From G965267605 sp965267605 (GTDB lineage: Bacteria; Bacteroidota; Bacteroidia; Flavobacteriales_E; Vicingaceae): 64,000 nt of DNA. Each line of letters opens with the position of its first letter. Position 1 is the first letter of the stretch. The notes under the pieces were generated by a model that saw nothing but the letters and a program-made list of their open reading frames with translations, was not told the DNA's origin and did not search any database. The stretch is from contig OZ254088.1 in assembly GCA_965267605.1 (NCBI GenBank), positions 1,612,001-1,676,000 of the forward strand, read 5' to 3'. Shown piece after piece: positions 61,255 through 64,000 of this stretch. The position numbers were made by a program, and so were the translations under genes.

Positions 61255-61734
61255 ATGCAAAAGGATCAGCAACATATCTCTGTAAAAGATGAGCTTCAGG
61301 AACTAAGTCCGGAACTCGCCAAGCTGAAGAAGGAAGAGCACTTCAAGGTACCAGACGGGTATTTTGAGGAATTCCCTTATGAGGTTCAGAAGCGGGTATT
61401 GGACAGTGAAAAGAACGTTTTCTGGGAGGTCGTTCTTAAGATGTTTACAGTAAGGAAGGTTGCCATTGCCGGGCTGGTAGTAGCCGGACTGGTATTTGGT
61501 GTGCCCTATCTGCTGGATATCAATCGGAGTCTTGAGGCAGACATTACCGCAGATGAGCTCCTGGAGCTTGTTGAAGATGGCACCCTTGAATTTGATGAGG
61601 ATGCCATCGTTGATGTGTATGCGGTAGCGTTGGATGATGATGTTGAATCTGCAGACGACCTTGAAGATGAGGAGATCATTAACTACCTGATCGATGAGGA
61701 CGTTGAGATTGACGAGGAACTTTTTGACTTATAA
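61255..61734 (+). CDS. Putative anti-sigma factor, single-pass membrane protein
   Basis: 159 residues. An N-terminal cytoplasmic part contains FKVPDGYFEEFPYEV, a motif seen in Bacteroidota anti-sigma-like proteins next to ECF sigmas. One membrane helix (VAIAGLVVAGLVFGVPYLL, ~80-98) follows, then a strongly acidic periplasmic C-terminus (about 60 residues, Asp/Glu-rich). It is 33 bases after the sigma gene. Role as anti-sigma is inferred from position and shape. Confidence 0.75.
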   Translation: MQKDQQHISVKDELQELSPELAKLKKEEHFKVPDGYFEEFPYEVQKRVLDSEKNVFWEVVLKMFTVRKVAIAGLVVAGLVFGVPYLLDINRSLEADITADELLELVEDGTLEFDEDAIVDVYAVALDDDVESADDLEDEEIINYLIDEDVEIDEELFDL

Positions 61735-61744
61735 ATTCGTTGCC

Positions 61745-62188
61745 ATGAGAAGAATAGTAGTAATACTCGCCATCTTGTTTGCCCCCACCGTGTTGCTGGC
61801 ACAGCAGCCGCAAACACAGCACGAGCGCATTCGCGCCATGAAGGTCGCGTACATAACCGAGAAGCTCCAACTCAGCAGTGCTGAGGCACAGGGATTCTGG
61901 CCTTTGTATAACGATTGGGAACGAAGATCATTTGAGTTGAAGAAACAAGAACGCAAGATCACCAAAAACATCAGGGCCAATTTCCATACCATGTCGGAAG
62001 CGGAATTGGACAAACTGTTGAATGAGCAGATCACAATCAAGCAAAAGCAATTGGACCTGCTCAAGCACTTCAACGTAAAATACAAAGAGGTTATTTCCGT
62101 GCGAAAAGTCGCCATGTTGTATGGCGTGGAGAAGCAATGGAAGAAGGAACTGCTTTACAAGATCAAAGAGAAACAAAAGCGGTATTAG
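61745..62188 (+). CDS. Sensor of ECF-type sigma factor (CpxP/Spy-like periplasmic protein)
   Basis: About 147 residues from ATG 61745; the longer frame from 61694 overlaps the anti-sigma gene. Signal peptide VVILAILFAPTVLLAQ; then an all-helical protein with ERIRAMKVAYITEKLQLSSAEAQGFWPLYNDWE, the defining segment of the Bacteroidota sensor-of-ECF family. It likely senses envelope or metal stress with the sigma and anti-sigma encoded just upstream. A strong terminator follows. Confidence 0.85.
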   Translation: MRRIVVILAILFAPTVLLAQQPQTQHERIRAMKVAYITEKLQLSSAEAQGFWPLYNDWERRSFELKKQERKITKNIRANFHTMSEAELDKLLNEQITIKQKQLDLLKHFNVKYKEVISVRKVAMLYGVEKQWKKELLYKIKEKQKRY

Positions 62189-62208
62189 TGCGATTTAAGG
62201 TTTTTGAG

Positions 62209-62237
62209 AATAGGGTATCGAATGATACCCTATTTTT
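62209..62237 (+). terminator. Intrinsic terminator after the ECF sigma operon
   Basis: AATAGGGTATC pairs perfectly (11 bp, GAAT loop) with GATACCCTATT and runs into TTTG. It lies 20 bases after the sensor stop and ends 11 bases before the next gene start, so it may also affect that gene. Confidence 0.85.
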
Positions 62238-62248
62238 GTTTCTGCATC

Positions 62249-63433
62249 ATGAGCACTTTGAAATTCGGACGACAAGCGGTAACGTGTGCCACCCCGATCG
62301 GGTTGTCAGTTAGCCACGGTGAAGGAAGTTACATTGTGGACAAGGACGGCAAACGTTACCTGGACTTCGTGGCCGGCATCGCAGTCAACAACCTGGGACA
62401 TGGCAATGAGGTAATCAAAGAGTCGATTAAGATTCAGCTGGATCGGAACATGCACTCCATGGTATATGGTGAGTTCGTTGAAGATACCACCATAGCATTG
62501 GCGCTTAACATTTCGAAGAGATGTCCACAACAGCTTGATGCTGTATACTTCACCAACTCCGGAACTGAAGCCAATGAAGCAGCGATCAAGCTTGCCCGAA
62601 GGACAACAGGAAGAAGCAGAATCATTTCTCTAATAGGTGCTTATCATGGCAGCACCCTGGGCTCTTTGTCGATCAGCGGCAACGAAACCAAAAAGGCTGC
62701 GTTCCGACCATTACTTCCAGACTGTGTGCAGATCGCGTTGAACGACATGGATGCTATCCAACAAATTGATGAGCGTGTGGCTGGAGTAGTAATGGAAACC
62801 ATTCAGGGTGATGCTGGAGTTCGAGCGCCTTCGATGGAGTTCATCAAAGCACTTCGGGAAAGGTGTACTGCAGTTGGTGCTAAACTGATTTTGGATGAAA
62901 TCCAGGTAGGCATGGGCCGCACCGGAACGATGTTCGCCTTTGAACAATTTGACGTTGAACCGGATTATTTGACGCTCGGCAAAGCGCTGGGAGGAGGACT
63001 TCCAATTGGTGCATTGGCAGCACCCAAAAGTGAACTGGATCAATTCCATTCAAATCCTATGCTGGGACATATCACCACATTTGGTGGCAACCCTGTAGTC
63101 TGTGCAGCTGCAGGAGCATTTCTGCATGAAATGGATTATCAGGGCGTTCTTAAGCACGTGGAATCCAAGGGCCAAAGACTGGAAACAGCCCTCCAGCACA
63201 AAGCTATTAGGGAGATAAGAAGACATGGCTTGATGTTGGCCATCGACCTGAAAAGTGAAGAACACGTGAATCAAGTCATAAATGGCTGTCTCGAAAACGG
63301 ATTGATCCTTTTCAGATTCCTTTCTTGTCCTGCGAGTTTCAGGATATCTCCTCCGCTAAATATTGCAGATGCAGATATTGATAAGGGTTGTGGTATTCTA
63401 ATGCAGCAGCTCGACCGGCTACCACTTGGATAA
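62249..63433 (+). CDS. Class III PLP aminotransferase (acetylornithine aminotransferase-like)
   Basis: About 394 residues from ATG 62249; the frame upstream passes through the terminator and is less likely. Motifs: NSGTEANEAAIKLARRTTGR, ILDEIQVGMGRTGTMFAFE and the PLP lysine K245 in LGKALGGGLPIGA. Fold-type I, class III; acetylornithine or related omega-aminotransferases are closest. Arginine genes are absent from the window, so substrate is not assigned. Its 3' end overlaps that of the protease gene by 15 bases (convergent). Confidence 0.88.
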   Translation: MSTLKFGRQAVTCATPIGLSVSHGEGSYIVDKDGKRYLDFVAGIAVNNLGHGNEVIKESIKIQLDRNMHSMVYGEFVEDTTIALALNISKRCPQQLDAVYFTNSGTEANEAAIKLARRTTGRSRIISLIGAYHGSTLGSLSISGNETKKAAFRPLLPDCVQIALNDMDAIQQIDERVAGVVMETIQGDAGVRAPSMEFIKALRERCTAVGAKLILDEIQVGMGRTGTMFAFEQFDVEPDYLTLGKALGGGLPIGALAAPKSELDQFHSNPMLGHITTFGGNPVVCAAAGAFLHEMDYQGVLKHVESKGQRLETALQHKAIREIRRHGLMLAIDLKSEEHVNQVINGCLENGLILFRFLSCPASFRISPPLNIADADIDKGCGILMQQLDRLPLG

Positions 63434-64000
63434 CTTGTGAGTTACATTGCCCGAAGGGGCAACAATTCTCAACACGTAGATACCCGAACGATTGGTGATC
63501 AACTCTTCGATCTTAAAGTTCTTGTACTCCCCTTTCTTCATGATCTCGTTGTGCATATACACACGTTTTCCCATGGCATCTATCAGCTCTACATTCACAA
63601 TTTGATCTGCTGCGGAGTAATAGACAAACTGAACCTTATTGTTAAACGGATTGGGGAACGCACTGAGAATATGGTTCTGCGTAGTATCTGTAATTGACGT
63701 TCCGTTGAGGGAAAGAAAGGCATTGATGAAGTTGGGGATGCCGTATCCGAAATCAAAGTCGGGGTTCTTGTATTTGTGTGCAGATTCTTCGATCGCTTTC
63801 TTGATTTCCATTCCTGACTTATTAGGAAATGCAGACCACAATGAAGCTGCCAATCCGGCAATCAAAGGTGAGCTGAATGAAGTACCATTGCCATAGAAGA
63901 TATCACCTGCCGGAGCAATGATAGCTGTCCCCCAGCCCAGGCCACAAACGTTAGGTTTGATTCTGCTATCGAAGGTTGGTCCACGCGAAGAGAAAGGTGC
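63419..64000 (-). CDS. Subtilisin-like S8 serine protease with type IX sorting domain (5' truncated)
   Basis: The minus-strand frame is open to the window edge. Visible: SSRGPTFDSRIKPNVCG, GNGTSFSSPLIAGLAASLW with the catalytic serine in GTSFSSP, a short linker helix (EIKKAIEESAHKY), and a C-terminal type A sorting domain starting at SAFPNPFNNKV and ending in SGIYVLRIVAPSGNVTHKLSKW-like strands. It is an exported, type IX-dependent protease. The N-terminus with the aspartate and histidine is outside the window. Confidence 0.9.
   Translation of the reverse strand, partial: APFSSRGPTFDSRIKPNVCGLGWGTAIIAPAGDIFYGNGTSFSSPLIAGLAASLWSAFPNKSGMEIKKAIEESAHKYKNPDFDFGYGIPNFINAFLSLNGTSITDTTQNHILSAFPNPFNNKVQFVYYSAADQIVNVELIDAMGKRVYMHNEIMKKGEYKNFKIEELITNRSGIYVLRIVAPSGNVTHKLSKW

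Noticed and set aside
1..64000. tRNA, rRNA, CRISPR array, prophage or insertion sequence
   Set aside because: No cloverleaf, regularly spaced repeat, transposase or phage structural gene was recognised on either strand.

Overview
The window is chromosomal DNA from a member of the Bacteroidota, most likely a Flavobacteriia-type organism; genus cannot be decided from sequence alone. The evidence is a type IX secretion component (PorQ) with three proteins carrying C-terminal type IX sorting domains, an L31 type B ribosomal protein, a lon-porQ-cmk gene order, pyrR-pyrB pairing, ribosomal protein S1 with an acidic N-terminal extension, few Shine-Dalgarno sites, and promoters of the Bacteroidota TTG-N18 to 21-TAnnTTTG type. 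No rRNA, tRNA, IS element, prophage or CRISPR array was recognised. Coding density is high: many same-strand neighbours overlap by 1 to 11 bases, and several convergent pairs overlap at their 3' ends.

Layout. 1-3756: end of an unknown gene, an attenuator-like hairpin, a 1020-residue ABCG-type transporter and a small cysteine-rich lipoprotein. 3807-8974 (minus): an operon that begins with a beta-propeller/SpoIIE phosphatase receptor, continues through a lipoprotein, and ends with a SiaB-type kinase and its SiaC substrate. 9096-17745 (plus, except mazG): ACMSD-like decarboxylase, methyltransferase, ZIP transporter, peroxiredoxin, envelope proteins and a PagL-like lipid A deacylase. 17735-23162 (minus): apbE, DUF2452, a tandem SiaB-like protein, RNase Z, a STAS protein, pyrB and pyrR. 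23246-31346 (minus): rpsA, cmk, porQ, lon, a GlmU-like protein and L31. 31499-34046: serC, a SerA-like dehydrogenase and sixA, followed by a 500-base repeat-rich gap.

34548-45163 holds a TPR protein, an acyltransferase, a duplicated LamG protein, an oxidoreductase, an AlkC/AlkD-like repair protein, a group II PLP decarboxylase and a gingipain-fold surface protein. 45160-47179 (minus) has pdxH overlapping a cysteine dioxygenase-methyltransferase fusion. 47240-57251 has yqgE, a class IV aminotransferase, a rhomboid protease, topoisomerase IV genes with a TPR gene between them, and ychF. 57393-63433 has a split transketolase interrupted by a VWA gene, an ECF sigma/anti-sigma/sensor trio and a class III aminotransferase. 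The end of a secreted subtilisin-like protease runs off the right edge.

The most interesting candidates are: (1) the SpoIIE-receptor/SiaB/SiaC operon together with a second locus encoding two fused SiaB-like domains near a STAS protein, which looks like a partner-switching network; (2) the fusion of a cysteine dioxygenase with intact metal ligands to a SAM methyltransferase, beside pdxH and near a PLP decarboxylase, which could be a cysteine sulfinate/hypotaurine route; (3) the VWA gene between the two transketolase halves; (4) a dispersed intergenic repeat of about 150 bases present in two inverted copies about 20 kb apart.
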